Of a stretch of 64,000 nt of DNA, positions 16,785-25,788 are shown piece after piece (position 1 is the stretch's first letter; every line of letters begins with the position of its first letter). The translations under genes and the position numbers were made by a program. The stretch comes from Stenotrophomonas maltophilia (lineage in GTDB: Bacteria; Pseudomonadota; Gammaproteobacteria; Xanthomonadales; Xanthomonadaceae), in the NCBI RefSeq assembly GCF_002799155.1, contig NZ_NERD01000002.1, positions 2,356,001 to 2,420,000 on the forward strand, read 5' to 3'. The notes under the pieces are model-generated. The model made no database searches. It was not told where the DNA came from and worked only from the letters and a program-made list of their open reading frames with translations.

Positions 16785-16993
16785 GGAACGTTCTCCTGCG
16801 GCGACTGCGTGGATGGTGCGCAGCCGGGCGCCATGATCGCGTGAAGCCTGAACAGGGGCAAGTCCAGTCCATTCACGTCAGTTTTCGCCCCTCAAGCTGG
16901 AGGCGGGCCGGCCGCTATCGCCTATGGAGGGGTACGGCCAGGCTGGCACGACCCTTGCGATCGTTGACCATGCGCACCACCGTGGAGGCTCCC

Positions 16994-17155
16994 ATGCACG
17001 CCAGCAATTCCCATTCCGATACCGACCGCGCCCTGCTGGAGGGCCTGCTGCAACTGGCGGTGGAAGGGCAGACCGAGGATCAGGATTTCCAGCGCATCGG
17101 CGAGGAAGTGTTCGCCCGCCTGCTGGATACCTACGGCCAGCAGACCGCGGCCTGA
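16994..17155 (+). CDS. Small acidic protein, function unknown
   Basis: A 53-residue acidic, helical peptide (DTDRALLEGLLQLAVEGQTEDQDFQRIGEEVFARLL). GGAGG lies 5-6 nt before the ATG, which argues for real translation. It has no membrane segment or signal. An earlier in-frame ATG exists but has no ribosome site. Confidence 0.5.
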   Translation: MHASNSHSDTDRALLEGLLQLAVEGQTEDQDFQRIGEEVFARLLDTYGQQTAA

Positions 17156-17198
17156 CCCGGCCGGGGCGGATCGCACCCGATCCGCCCCGATCCCCGCA

Positions 17199-17825
17199 TC
17201 AGCCGCCGCCGAGGCGGAAGGTCGGGTTGGAGAGTTCGCGCAGGAAGTGGTTGAAGATGCTCGGCTGCATGGCCAGCATGAAGATCACACCGAACGCCGC
17301 ACCTGCCAGGTGTGCGCTGTGGTTGATGCGGTCGCCGCCGCGCTTGTCCATCCAGATGCTGTAGCCGACGTAGAACGCGGCATAGATGATTGCCGGTGCC
17401 GGGATGAAGAACACCAGGATGATCGACCACGGCTTGATCAGGATGAAGGCGAACAGCACCGCCGACACCGCCCCGGACGCGCCGAGGCTAAGGTAGTTCG
17501 GGTTCTTCTGGTTCTTCAGGTAGCTGGGCAGGATCGAGACCAGCAGCGCGCCGATGTAGAACGCCGGGTAGGTCAGGTAGCTGCCGGTCAGCTGCACCAT
17601 CACGCTTTCGATGAATCCCCCGAAGAAGAACAGGGTGATCATGTTGAAGATCAGGTGCGACCAGTCGGCGTGGATGAAGCCATAGGTCACCAGCCGGTCG
17701 TACTGGCGGTGACGGTCGATGGCCGGCGGCCACAGGATCAGGCGGTCGGCCAGCTTGCGGTTGTTGAACGCCATCCACGACAGGATGGCGGTGATGGCGA
17801 TCAACAGCAGATTGACGGGGGTCAT
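17199..17825 (-). CDS. Rhomboid-family intramembrane serine protease
   Basis: A 208-residue polytopic protein with about six membrane helices. The catalytic Ser is in LGASGAVSAV and the catalytic His in NHSAHLAGAAFG. The first-loop HxxWxHLxxNM signature is present as HADWSHLIFNMITLFFFG. It would cleave single-span membrane proteins within the bilayer; targets are unknown. Its ATG is 7 nt after the stop of the POT transporter gene, so the two are probably cotranscribed. Confidence 0.92.
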   Translation of the reverse strand: MTPVNLLLIAITAILSWMAFNNRKLADRLILWPPAIDRHRQYDRLVTYGFIHADWSHLIFNMITLFFFGGFIESVMVQLTGSYLTYPAFYIGALLVSILPSYLKNQKNPNYLSLGASGAVSAVLFAFILIKPWSIILVFFIPAPAIIYAAFYVGYSIWMDKRGGDRINHSAHLAGAAFGVIFMLAMQPSIFNHFLRELSNPTFRLGGG

Positions 17826-17832
17826 GTCAGGC

Positions 17833-19398
17833 TCAGGCGCTACGGTAGTTGTCGACCATACGATAGCGTTTCGCATACCAACCGAAAGCCAACGCCGCGA
17901 CGAAGGCGAAGCCGGCGAAGAAGAACATCAGGAACGCCGCCTCGCTCAGGCCCGTGCCGGCGATCTGGTGGGTCACCTTGTCGTTGCGCACCGCCGCGTT
18001 GGACAGCAGCACCCACAGGTTGCCGATGGTGGTGGTCAGGTTCCAGAAGCTCATCACCACGCCCTTCATCGCCTGCGGCGCCTGGCTGTAGGCGAACTCC
18101 AGGCCGGTGGCCGAGACCAGCACCTCACCGAAGGTCAGCAGCGCATACGGCAGGATCTGCCAGAAGATCGACATGGCGTTGCCACCGTCCATCACCACCT
18201 GGATGCCGCCGATGACGATCCAGGCCAAGCCGCTGAAGGCGATACCGGCGGTCATGCGGCGCAGCGCGGTCGGCTCGAAGCCGAAACGGCGCAGGGCCGG
18301 GTACAGCACCAGGTTGTTGAACGGAATCAGGATCATCACCAGCAGCGGGTTCAATGCCTGCATCTGCGAGGCGGTGAACCAGCTCGGCATCTGCATCTGC
18401 TGGCCCTGCAGGACCCAGGTCGAGGCCTTCTGGTCGAACAGCGAGAAGAACGGCGTGGTCAGCGCGAAGATCACCAGCACGCGCAGCACCGAGCGCACGC
18501 CTTCCACGGCTTCGGCCGGATGCTGGCCACGCGCGCGGTCCAGCTGCAGCCAGGTGCCCCCGCCGATGCCGGCGAGGATGGCCACCAGCGCCAGGCACAG
18601 GCAGATCACGATGCCCAGCGAACCGACCAGGCCGAACGAGGCCGCCGCCAGCACCAGCCCGAGCACGGCGATCACCAGGCCCGGACGGCCCTGGCCGGCC
18701 ACGCGCGCGGTCAAGGCCGTGCGCACCACGTTGGCGAACGAATGCGGATCCTTCGGCGGCAGCGGCACCAGCACGTAGCGCTTGCGGCCCAGCCAGAACA
18801 CGAAGGTGGCGATGAACATCAGGATGCCCGGGATGCCGAACGCCCACTGCGGGCCCCAGTTCTTCAGCACCAGCGGGATCAGCAGCGAGGCGAACAGCGA
18901 GCCGAAATTGATGATCCAGTAGAAGGCGTCGAAGACGATCTTGGCCAGGTGCTTGTTGCTCTGGTCGAACTGGTCACCCATGAACGAGGCCACCAGCGGC
19001 TTGATGCCACCGGCACCGAGCGCGATCAGGCCCAGGCCGAGGAAGAAGCCCTCGCGGCTGTTCTCGAACAGCGCCAGGCACAGGTGGCCGGCGCAGTAGA
19101 CCAGGCTGAACCAGAGGATGGTGTGGTACTTGCCGAAGAACCTGTCGGCCAGCCAGCCACCGAGCAGCGGGAAGAAATACACGCCGATCATGAAGCTGTG
19201 CATGATGTCCTTGGCTTCACCGGCACGGCCTTCCGCCGTGATTTCCTGCAGCAGCAGCGAGGTGATCAGGAACTGCACCAGGATGTTGCGCATCCCGTAG
19301 AAACTGAACCGTTCGCAGGCCTCATTGCCGATGATGTAGGGAATCTGGCGCGGCATCCTTCCTTGGCCGGCGATGGGGGCGACTGCGTCGTGGCTCAT
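17833..19398 (-). CDS. POT-family proton-coupled oligopeptide transporter
   Basis: A 521-residue MFS protein of the POT/PTR family importing di- and tripeptides with protons. The family motif ExxERFxxYG is seen as NEACERFSFYGMRN near the start. About 12-14 hydrophobic helices and a large central insert follow (residues about 230-290). The second of two close in-frame ATGs is preferred because AGGA sits too near the first (19410). The rhomboid gene follows directly. Secreted peptidases of Stenotrophomonas would supply its substrates. Confidence 0.9.
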   Translation of the reverse strand: MSHDAVAPIAGQGRMPRQIPYIIGNEACERFSFYGMRNILVQFLITSLLLQEITAEGRAGEAKDIMHSFMIGVYFFPLLGGWLADRFFGKYHTILWFSLVYCAGHLCLALFENSREGFFLGLGLIALGAGGIKPLVASFMGDQFDQSNKHLAKIVFDAFYWIINFGSLFASLLIPLVLKNWGPQWAFGIPGILMFIATFVFWLGRKRYVLVPLPPKDPHSFANVVRTALTARVAGQGRPGLVIAVLGLVLAAASFGLVGSLGIVICLCLALVAILAGIGGGTWLQLDRARGQHPAEAVEGVRSVLRVLVIFALTTPFFSLFDQKASTWVLQGQQMQMPSWFTASQMQALNPLLVMILIPFNNLVLYPALRRFGFEPTALRRMTAGIAFSGLAWIVIGGIQVVMDGGNAMSIFWQILPYALLTFGEVLVSATGLEFAYSQAPQAMKGVVMSFWNLTTTIGNLWVLLSNAAVRNDKVTHQIAGTGLSEAAFLMFFFAGFAFVAALAFGWYAKRYRMVDNYRSA

Positions 19399-19559
19399 CC
19401 TGTAAGGCATTCCTGCAAAGCGAAAGCCGCAAGGTTACCGGAAGCGGGGCTTGCGAAGCACGCTGCAGGGCTGCATGACAACGGTGCCAATCCATGGCAG
19501 GCAGTGCTGGCCCGCCGGAAGTCACGGCACCTGCACGACAAAAGCGTAAACTTATCGTT

Positions 19560-20408
19560 ATGCGCCCCCTCGCCCACGCCCGTCTCCTGCTCAGCTGTTT
19601 CGTGCTGCTGCTGGCGTTGCAGGCGCAGGCGCGGCCGCAGGCGCCGGGCGCCGCTGCCAGTGAAGGCGCCCCCCGGCAACTGACCGTGGCCGCGCTGGAA
19701 CTGCCCAGCCGCGATGACACGCAATGGAAGCAGCGCCGCGAGCAGGTGGCGCAGCTGCTGACCGACCTGCAGCCGGACGTGATCTCGGTGCAGCAGGTGC
19801 TGCAGCAGCAAGGCCGCAACCCGGCCTGCTGGCTGGCCAGCCGGCTGCGCTACAGCTGCGACTTCGTTACCGCCGACCCGCCCAGCCAGCCGCTGCGGCA
19901 TGGCAATGCCATGCTGACCCGGTTGCCGGTCAGCGAGGATGGCGTCACCCTGCTGCATCCTCCCAGCACCTTCAGCGCGGCCGGCATGATGCGGCTGAAG
20001 CTGGGCGAGGCGCTGGTCAACATCTATGTGGCGCGGCTGCGCCCGGACCCGGACGAGGCCACCGCCCGCCAGCACCAGACCAGTGACCTGATGACCTGGA
20101 TCGGCGCCACCGCCGAAGGCATGCCCAGCCTGATTGCTGGCGATTTTTCGGCCAACACGGTGGAACTGGTGCGCAGCACCCCCGGTTTCCAGCCGGCCCG
20201 GCGTAATCCCGGCGGCCGCGCCGAAGCGCCTGCAGCCAGTGGTGGTGGCAGCAGCGGCCATGGCCTGGACGTGCTGTTCCAGGTCAAGCACTTCGGCGGC
20301 ATCCGCCAGCAACCCATCCTGCTGCCGGCCGACGGCGACCTGCCTGGCCTGCGCCTGGGCGTGATGGCGACGGTGCGCCTGCAGGGCGATGCGCCCACGG
20401 CCGAATAG
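19560..20408 (+). CDS. Degenerate endonuclease/exonuclease/phosphatase-family exported protein
   Basis: A 282-residue protein with a signal peptide (to about residue 24). It aligns along most of its length with the intact EEP protein at 31464-32351. The metal and catalytic positions have changed: the N of TFNLHHD is Ala; the E of ALQEV is Gln79; the H of THL is Arg159; the N of GDFNA is Ser197; RIDH has become GLDV (Val238); and the SDH near the end is GLR. Only the Asp of GDF persists. The fold may be kept but phosphodiesterase activity is unlikely. It is divergent from the POT gene. Confidence 0.75.
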   Translation: MRPLAHARLLLSCFVLLLALQAQARPQAPGAAASEGAPRQLTVAALELPSRDDTQWKQRREQVAQLLTDLQPDVISVQQVLQQQGRNPACWLASRLRYSCDFVTADPPSQPLRHGNAMLTRLPVSEDGVTLLHPPSTFSAAGMMRLKLGEALVNIYVARLRPDPDEATARQHQTSDLMTWIGATAEGMPSLIAGDFSANTVELVRSTPGFQPARRNPGGRAEAPAASGGGSSGHGLDVLFQVKHFGGIRQQPILLPADGDLPGLRLGVMATVRLQGDAPTAE

Positions 20409-20425
20409 CCCCGCCTTCGGCCCAG

Positions 20426-20492
20426 GTGCCGACCTTGGTCGGCGCATTCCCACTGCGCTCGCACCCTCTCCCGTGCCGACCAAGGTCGGCAC
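20426..20492. repeat. SMAG-type palindrome pair
   Basis: GTGCCGACC-TT-GGTCGGCGC (20426-20445) and GTGCCGACC-AA-GGTCGGCAC (20473-20492) are two hairpins of the same family, separated by 27 nt. Confidence 0.75.
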
Positions 20493-20525
20493 CCACCAGG
20501 TCCTGCCCGACATCCGGAAGCTGGC

Positions 20526-20557
20526 AAAAAAAAGGCCGGGGTCTCCCCCGGCCTTTT
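20526..20557. terminator. Bidirectional terminator, end of sodA
   Basis: Stem GGCCGGGG (20534-20541) and CCCCGGCC (20546-20553). An A8 run on the left becomes U8 for the minus-strand sodA transcript, and there is T4 on the right. Confidence 0.88.
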
Positions 20558-20578
20558 CCGTTCATCCAGTCACCGCGA

Positions 20579-21190
20579 TCAGGCGATCGCTTCCTGGTAG
20601 CGGCGCTCGACTTCGTTCCAGTCGATGACGTTGAAGAACGCGCCGATGTATTCCGGGCGGCGGTTCTGGTACTTCAGGTAGTACGCGTGTTCCCACACGT
20701 CCAGGCCCAGGATGGGGGTGTTGCCTTCCATCAGTGGGCTGTCCTGGTTACCGGTGCTCTCGACCACGACCTTCTTGTCCGGGGTCACGCTCAGCCACGC
20801 CCAGCCGCTGCCGAAACGGGTCAGTGCTGCCTTGGTGAAGGCGTCCTTGAACTTGTCAAAGCCGCCCAGGTCCTTGTCGATGGCCTTGGCCACGTCGCCC
20901 ACCGGGTTGCCGCCGGCATTCGGGGCCATCACGGTCCAGAACAGCGAGTGGTTGGCGTGGCCACCACCGTTGTTGCGCACCGGACCCTGCAGGTTCTCCG
21001 GCAGCGACTTGAGCTTCTTCACCAGCTCTTCGACCGGCAGGTCAGCGTACTCGGTGCCTTCCAGCGCCGCGTTGACGTTGTTGATGTAGGTCTGGTGATG
21101 CTTGGTGTGATGGATCTCCATCGTCGCCGCATCGATATGCGGTTCCAGCGCGTCGTAGGCGTAGGACAGCTTGGGCAGGGTGTAGGCCAT
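20579..21190 (-). CDS. sodA: Manganese superoxide dismutase
   Basis: A 203-residue cytosolic enzyme dismutating superoxide. Metal ligands are visible in [18 protein letters not shown] and [15 protein letters not shown]. The Gly in GGHANH together with the Gln in GNQDSPL is the Mn-type pattern; Fe-type enzymes carry the Gln in the first position instead. AGGAGA precedes the ATG. It is divergent from the barnase gene, with about 218 nt of shared upstream sequence. Confidence 0.95.
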   Translation of the reverse strand: MAYTLPKLSYAYDALEPHIDAATMEIHHTKHHQTYINNVNAALEGTEYADLPVEELVKKLKSLPENLQGPVRNNGGGHANHSLFWTVMAPNAGGNPVGDVAKAIDKDLGGFDKFKDAFTKAALTRFGSGWAWLSVTPDKKVVVESTGNQDSPLMEGNTPILGLDVWEHAYYLKYQNRRPEYIGAFFNVIDWNEVERRYQEAIA

Positions 21191-21408
21191 GATGCATCTC
21201 CTGAGTGCGAGGGCACCCGACGGTGTCGGGCGGTGCGCGGTGAATGATGGGGACAGACCACCAGATTACCAAGGGGGATGTAAAGGAAATTGCGTCCTGC
21301 CAGTGAGCACGACGGCAATTGTTACGCAGCAGTGACGCAATGCTCTCCTCATGCACGGTGCAGCACGCAGGCGCTACAGTGCGTGCATCGCCCTTGCCCG
21401 CCCTGCCC

Positions 21409-21870
21409 ATGCGCAACCCCCGGCTGCTGATCACCGCCATCGCCCTGCTGCTGCTCGGCCTGGTCGCCAACCATTTCCTGCAGCGGCCGCCGGCACCGCA
21501 GTTCGCGCCCGGCCTGCAGGGAGCACCGGCCGCGCCGGCACCCGCCACGGCCACCGCAACGCCCGGCAAGGACAGCGGGCTTCCCGCGTTCCTGCCTGCC
21601 GAAGCGCGCGCGACCATCGCCCTGATCCAGCGCGGCGGCCCGTTCCCGCATCGCCAGGACGGCAGCACCTTTGGCAATCGCGAGCAGCAACTGCCGCAGC
21701 GCGCGCGTGGCTACTACCGCGAATACACCGTCGACACCCCCGGTGCGCGCACCCGCGGCACGCGCCGCATCGTCACCGGTGGCGATCCGCCGGAGGCGTG
21801 GTACTACACCGACGACCACTACGCATCGTTCCGCAGCTTCACCGTACCGGCCCAGGGAGCGCAGCAATGA
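21409..21870 (+). CDS. Exported or membrane-anchored barnase-type ribonuclease
   Basis: A 153-residue protein. One N-terminal hydrophobic segment (about residues 6-22) acts as signal or anchor, followed by an Ala/Pro/Thr linker and a guanyl-specific RNase domain (about 65-150). Barnase-like active-site elements are present in order: FGNREQQLP, the general base Glu in YYREY, Arg in RGTRRIV, and the catalytic His in YYTDDHYASF. The stop overlaps the start of a barstar gene. The RNase would act outside the cytoplasm, on scavenged RNA or on a competitor. Confidence 0.85.
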   Translation: MRNPRLLITAIALLLLGLVANHFLQRPPAPQFAPGLQGAPAAPAPATATATPGKDSGLPAFLPAEARATIALIQRGGPFPHRQDGSTFGNREQQLPQRARGYYREYTVDTPGARTRGTRRIVTGGDPPEAWYYTDDHYASFRSFTVPAQGAQQ

Positions 21871-22280
21871 GTCACGATGATTTCGGCCTCGGCCTGCATG
21901 ACATCAACAACGCCGGCGTCTACGCCATCGACAGCGGCGACATCAGTGCACTGGCCGCGGCGATGCGCGATGCCGGCTTGAAGGTGATCCGCATCGACCT
22001 GGAGAACGTGGCGGACAAGCGCACCCTGCTCGCCCGGCTGGCCGCGCAGCTGGATTTCCCGGCCGGCTTCGGCGGCAACTGGGATGCGCTGTCGGACAAC
22101 CTGCGCGATCTGCAATGGCTGCAGGCCAAGGGCTACGCGCTGTTCCTGGCCGACGTGGATGCGCTGCGCGCCGGTGCACAGAAGGACTTCGATACCCTGC
22201 TGGACGTGATGGACGAGGCCAGCCGCGACTGGCTCGGCCGCAACGTACCGTTCTGGGTGTTCCTGTCGCAGAGCGCGTAG
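21867..22280 (+). CDS. Barstar-family ribonuclease inhibitor
   Basis: A 137-residue cytosolic barstar-fold protein. The central helix-loop-helix FPAGFGGNWDALSDNLRDLQWL is the part that plugs the RNase active site; the acidic residue before NLRDL corresponds to barstar Asp39. The ATG overlaps the RNase stop (ATGA) and GGGAG lies upstream, so inhibitor synthesis is coupled to that of the enzyme. This is a cognate immunity arrangement. Confidence 0.9.
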   Translation: MSHDDFGLGLHDINNAGVYAIDSGDISALAAAMRDAGLKVIRIDLENVADKRTLLARLAAQLDFPAGFGGNWDALSDNLRDLQWLQAKGYALFLADVDALRAGAQKDFDTLLDVMDEASRDWLGRNVPFWVFLSQSA

Positions 22281-22297
22281 GCGCACGTCCTGGTGGA

Positions 22298-22340
22298 GGC
22301 CGACCTTGGTCGGCGCTTCTGTGCCAACCAAGGTTGGCAC
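22298..22340. repeat. SMAG-type palindrome pair
   Basis: GGCCGACC-TT-GGTCGGCGC (22298-22316) and GTGCCAACC-AA-GGTTGGCAC (22321-22340) lie just after the barstar gene. Confidence 0.75.
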
Positions 22341-22393
22341 CTGCCAAAGCGCGCCAGCATGGCCGTCACATCCCGCGATGGGTCCATCGAAAA

Positions 22394-22416
22394 GCCCCCT
22401 TGTTGTTCAAGGGGGC
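22394..22416 (-). terminator. Intrinsic terminator on the minus strand
   Basis: GCCCCCTTG (22394-22402) and CAAGGGGGC (22408-22416) form a perfect 9-bp stem with a 5-nt loop. Read on the minus strand it is followed by TTTTC. It would end the nfuA/repetitive-protein transcript. Confidence 0.7.
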
Positions 22417-22450
22417 GCGCCAACGGCGCGGGGATAAGGAAACATGCGTG

Positions 22451-22482
22451 GACAACGGGAGCCCTTAGCGGCTCCCGTTGTC
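22451..22482 (-). other. 13-bp hairpin holding a stop codon in its loop
   Basis: GACAACGGGAGCC (22451-22463) pairs perfectly with 22470-22482. The six-base loop contains the TAA stop of the repetitive membrane protein. No T run follows directly, so it may protect the mRNA 3' end or act together with the terminator at 22394. Confidence 0.6.
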
Positions 22483-24225
22483 TTCCTGCAGCTCTTTCTT
22501 GAACGGGATGTCCGGCGGCGGTCGTGCCACCGCCGGCTGGTCCTGCATGTTGGGGTTGGTCAGGCCACAGCCGCCACCGGCCTGCAGGATCGAAATGACG
22601 CAGGAGATCTTCGTGTTGGTGCCCGGCAATGGGATTTCCATCGCCTTGACGCCCTTGCGGACCCATTCGGCCAGCAACGATTCCTGCGGCACCCAGTATT
22701 TGTCGAACGAGGTCGGCGTGTAGTCGTACGGCGGGCGCTTCAACCAGGTGCCGGACTGCGCGATGCGCTCCTTGCTCCAGCTGTCGTTGGCGCCACCGGG
22801 CGCACCGCGCTCGGCATGGCCATCGCCTTCCTGGCCGGGCACCCTCACGCTGCCATCGGCATTGAACAGGCCATTGCCCCTGCCAGCGGCGCTGGCCTGG
22901 CGGGCACCGTCGCTGCTGCCATCGCGGTTGCGGCTGGAAGCCCCCCAGTCATCGCCCTTGGCAGGCGTCGCCCAGTTGCCGGGATTGGGGGCTGGGCGCG
23001 CTCCTGCGTTCGCCGGTGCACTGCTGGACGCTGACGGACGCGTACTGCTGCTCGCCTGCGCCGCGCTGCCCTGGGCCACAGCTGAAGGCGTCGCCGTGGC
23101 ACTGCCACTGGAGGATGCGGGTGCCACTGCCGGAGCGGAGGCCACTTGACGTTCCCGCACCTGCACGTCGCGTCCGATGGGCGTGCGTACGGCAGGCTCA
23201 CGCCCGGCCACCGCCGCCATCCGCACCTGCGGATCGACCACGGCCTGCACTTCACGTTCGCGCACCTGCACGTCCTGCTGCGGCACGCGCACCTGCATTT
23301 CCGCGCTACGCAACGGTTGTGGCGCGACCGGCGCATCGACCGTACTGACTTCGCGTTCGCGCACCTGGATGTCACGCACCTGCGGCGTGCGCACGGCCAG
23401 TTCCGGGATGCGCACCTGGCTTGGTGCCGGCGGCGCCTGCACCGGCTGCACGCTGCGCTCGCGCACAGCGGGTGTGCTGTCCCGCGGTACGACGCTGACT
23501 TCGGTACGCGGCACACTGACCGGCGGCACCACGAAATCCGTGCTGGCCTGCGCCACTTCGGTGGCCTGGACGGGCGAAGGCGGCGGCGCGGCAACCGGCG
23601 CCGGCTCGGCTTCGGCGGGTGGTGGTGGAACGCTGGCGGTCGGCGCGGATGCCGGGGATGAGGCGGCGGCTTCGGCAGCCACCGGACGCGGCGCAGGGAC
23701 CGTGGCAGCGCCCGCCTCCTGGCCCGGCGCAACGCGACCCGCCGCCGCGGTCGTAGCCGCTTCGGCGCCCGGCTGATCGCCACCGCCTTCCCGCGTGGCG
23801 CGGCCGACGAACTCCACCTGCACCCGCTCGCCCTCGGCGCCCTCTTCTTCCGGCGCAGTGGTACGGATCACCGCCACCCAAAGCAACAACACGAAGAACA
23901 GCAGGTGCAGCAGTGCACTGGCCAGTGCCGAGGTCCAGCGCATCCAGCGCTGGTCGCGCGGCGCAGCGTCCCAGTCCTGCCAGAACAAACGGCGCAGTGC
24001 CTGCCACGGTGACAGCTGCGGCAGCTGTCCGGGCGGGCCGGGCAATGGGCGGGGCAGCAGGATGGCGATCACGTCGCGGGCATGGAACGGGCACGGCAAC
24101 GGCCCCATCGAGCGCAGCCACAGCGCCCAGCCATACGGCAGGCGCGTAGTCTTCTCGAGGACGGCGCGGGGCTGCTGGCGCGCCAGCAGCAGATCGATGA
24201 GTTGCTCGGCCCGGGTCAGAGGCAC
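22465..24225 (-). CDS. Transmembrane repetitive protein, function unknown
   Basis: A 586-residue protein. A cytoplasmic N-terminal part (to about 95) precedes one membrane helix (SALLHLLFFVLLLWVAVI, about 103-120). A long Ala/Pro/Ser/Val-rich region follows, with repeated VRERxV units (VRERSV, VREREV twice, VRERQV) separated by DVQ/DIQ. A conserved-looking C-terminal domain (about 500-586) contains WLKRPPYDYTPTSFDKYWVP and two Cys (KISCVIS, GGCGL). The layout resembles TonB-like or other proteins that span the periplasm. The start is GTG. nfuA ends 10 nt upstream, so they share a transcript. Confidence 0.6.
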   Translation of the reverse strand: MPLTRAEQLIDLLLARQQPRAVLEKTTRLPYGWALWLRSMGPLPCPFHARDVIAILLPRPLPGPPGQLPQLSPWQALRRLFWQDWDAAPRDQRWMRWTSALASALLHLLFFVLLLWVAVIRTTAPEEEGAEGERVQVEFVGRATREGGGDQPGAEAATTAAAGRVAPGQEAGAATVPAPRPVAAEAAASSPASAPTASVPPPPAEAEPAPVAAPPPSPVQATEVAQASTDFVVPPVSVPRTEVSVVPRDSTPAVRERSVQPVQAPPAPSQVRIPELAVRTPQVRDIQVREREVSTVDAPVAPQPLRSAEMQVRVPQQDVQVREREVQAVVDPQVRMAAVAGREPAVRTPIGRDVQVRERQVASAPAVAPASSSGSATATPSAVAQGSAAQASSSTRPSASSSAPANAGARPAPNPGNWATPAKGDDWGASSRNRDGSSDGARQASAAGRGNGLFNADGSVRVPGQEGDGHAERGAPGGANDSWSKERIAQSGTWLKRPPYDYTPTSFDKYWVPQESLLAEWVRKGVKAMEIPLPGTNTKISCVISILQAGGGCGLTNPNMQDQPAVARPPPDIPFKKELQEDNGSR

Positions 24226-24235
24226 GCGTCAGCGG

Positions 24236-24835
24236 TCAGGCGACGTTGCCGCGCGGGATGTACGGCGCGTGGCCGCTGTCGTGGTCGGTCGCGTCGCGCA
24301 CGGCAGTCACGCCCGGCACGCGTCCCATCAGGGTCTTTTCGATGCCCTGCTTGAGCGTCACGTCGGCCATGCCGCAGCCCTGGCAGCCACCGCCGAAGCG
24401 CAGCAGCACCACGCCATCGGACGAGACTTCCTGCACGGCCACCTTGCCGCCATGCGAGGCCAGCTGCGGATTGACTTCGTTCTCCACCACCCAGTGTACG
24501 CGCTCGACCAGCGAGGCGGCATCACCGGGCGCCTCCCCCTTGATGCGCGGCGCCTTGATGGTCAGCTGCTGGGCACCGGCGGTGCCGGCAACGATGTCGA
24601 TCTCGGCGCCATCGAGCCAGCCGACGCTGCCGGCATCGACATAGAGCGTGAAACCATCGCAGTCCACCGCCCACTCATCGCCGAGCAGATCGGTCGGTTC
24701 GGCGAATTCCAGCCTGGCATCGGCGCGCGGGGTGCCGGGGTCGACCGCACTCAGGCGCACGCCCATGCCGGGCACGGCCTCGCGTTCGATCAGCTTGCGG
24801 AAATGGGTCTGGGCAGTGTCGGAGATCTGGATCAT
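24236..24835 (-). CDS. nfuA: Fe-S cluster carrier NfuA
   Basis: A 199-residue two-domain protein. The N-terminal half is a degenerate A-type (HesB-like) domain that has lost its Cys ligands (residues 1-95). The C-terminal Nfu domain carries CQGC in [19 protein letters not shown], which binds a 4Fe-4S cluster at a dimer interface. It delivers clusters to targets such as aconitase and LipA under stress. Length and architecture equal E. coli NfuA. Confidence 0.95.
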   Translation of the reverse strand: MIQISDTAQTHFRKLIEREAVPGMGVRLSAVDPGTPRADARLEFAEPTDLLGDEWAVDCDGFTLYVDAGSVGWLDGAEIDIVAGTAGAQQLTIKAPRIKGEAPGDAASLVERVHWVVENEVNPQLASHGGKVAVQEVSSDGVVLLRFGGGCQGCGMADVTLKQGIEKTLMGRVPGVTAVRDATDHDSGHAPYIPRGNVA

Positions 24836-24925
24836 CAGGCTATTCTAGCCAAGTAAGCGTCAGCCGCTCATTCGGTTTATACACCGTCCGGCGCATTGTT
24901 CAGTCAACACGAGGTGGAGATTCCC

Positions 24926-25276
24926 ATGGCCGACCTGATTCCACTGGCCCAGGCCCGTTGCGTGCCACGCAAAGGCAGCGACCACAAGCTTGGCGAAGCC
25001 CGCCTGGCCGAACTGCTGCCGCAGATTCCCGGCTGGGAGCTGAGCGAGGGTGGCCAGGCCCTGTCGCGCACGTTCCGCTTCAAGGATTACTACGCCACCA
25101 TGGCCTTCGTGAATGCGTTGGCCTGGGTTGCCCACCGCGAAGACCATCATCCGGACCTGGGCGTGCACTACGACCGTGCGGTCGTGCGCTTCTCCACCCA
25201 CGATGTGGGTGGCCTGAGCGAGAACGATTTCATCTGCGCGGCGAAGACTTCGGCCCTGACGGAGCAACTGCCATGA
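24926..25276 (+). CDS. phhB: Pterin-4a-carbinolamine dehydratase
   Basis: A 116-residue enzyme recycling the 4a-hydroxytetrahydropterin made by phenylalanine hydroxylase. The family signature is seen in [33 protein letters not shown], including the His-His-Pro and a downstream His-Asp. GAGGTGGAG lies before the ATG. The stop overlaps the next start (ATGA). No phhA is in the window. Confidence 0.93.
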   Translation: MADLIPLAQARCVPRKGSDHKLGEARLAELLPQIPGWELSEGGQALSRTFRFKDYYATMAFVNALAWVAHREDHHPDLGVHYDRAVVRFSTHDVGGLSENDFICAAKTSALTEQLP

Positions 25277-25689
25277 ACGTACGTTTGCTGAGCCTGTCCC
25301 TGATTGCTGCGGCCGGCGTGGCCGGTTGTGGCGCGTCCGAACCGCCGGCACCGCCACCGCCGCCGCCGACCGAAGTGGCCGCAGTGAAGACGCCGCCGCC
25401 GCAGTATCCGCTTGAACTGGCCTGCATGGGCGTAGGCGGCACCAGCACCTACAAGGTGACCATCGGTACCGACGGCAAGCCGAGCGAGATCGCGCTGTTG
25501 AGCGGTGCCGGCAACCCGCAGCTGGACGAACTGGCCAGGACCGCCGTGCAGGGCTGGCAGTTCAAGGCGGCTACCCGCAACGGCGCTGCGGTACCGGCCA
25601 CCATCCAGGTGCCGGTCAGCTTCAACCCGCCGCAGCCGAAGCCGGACCAGTGCTTCGCCATCGAAGAGCGCCTGCGCCGCGGCGGCTGA
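25273..25689 (+). CDS. TonB C-terminal-domain lipoprotein
   Basis: A 138-residue predicted lipoprotein (lipobox GVAGC, about residue 19). A proline-rich linker is followed by a TonB-CTD-like domain ([38 protein letters not shown]). It lacks the N-terminal membrane anchor and the long spacer of true TonB, so it is probably a periplasmic relative. It is coupled by 4-nt overlap to phhB. Confidence 0.75.
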   Translation: MNVRLLSLSLIAAAGVAGCGASEPPAPPPPPPTEVAAVKTPPPQYPLELACMGVGGTSTYKVTIGTDGKPSEIALLSGAGNPQLDELARTAVQGWQFKAATRNGAAVPATIQVPVSFNPPQPKPDQCFAIEERLRRGG

Positions 25690-25788
25690 TCCCGCGCGCC
25701 CCGACGAGGCCAGCCGACGCCCGCCTCGCCCTCCCCCGCCCCGGCTTCATCCGGGGCGGTTGTCTGTTGACCAGGACCGCGTCGGTAC

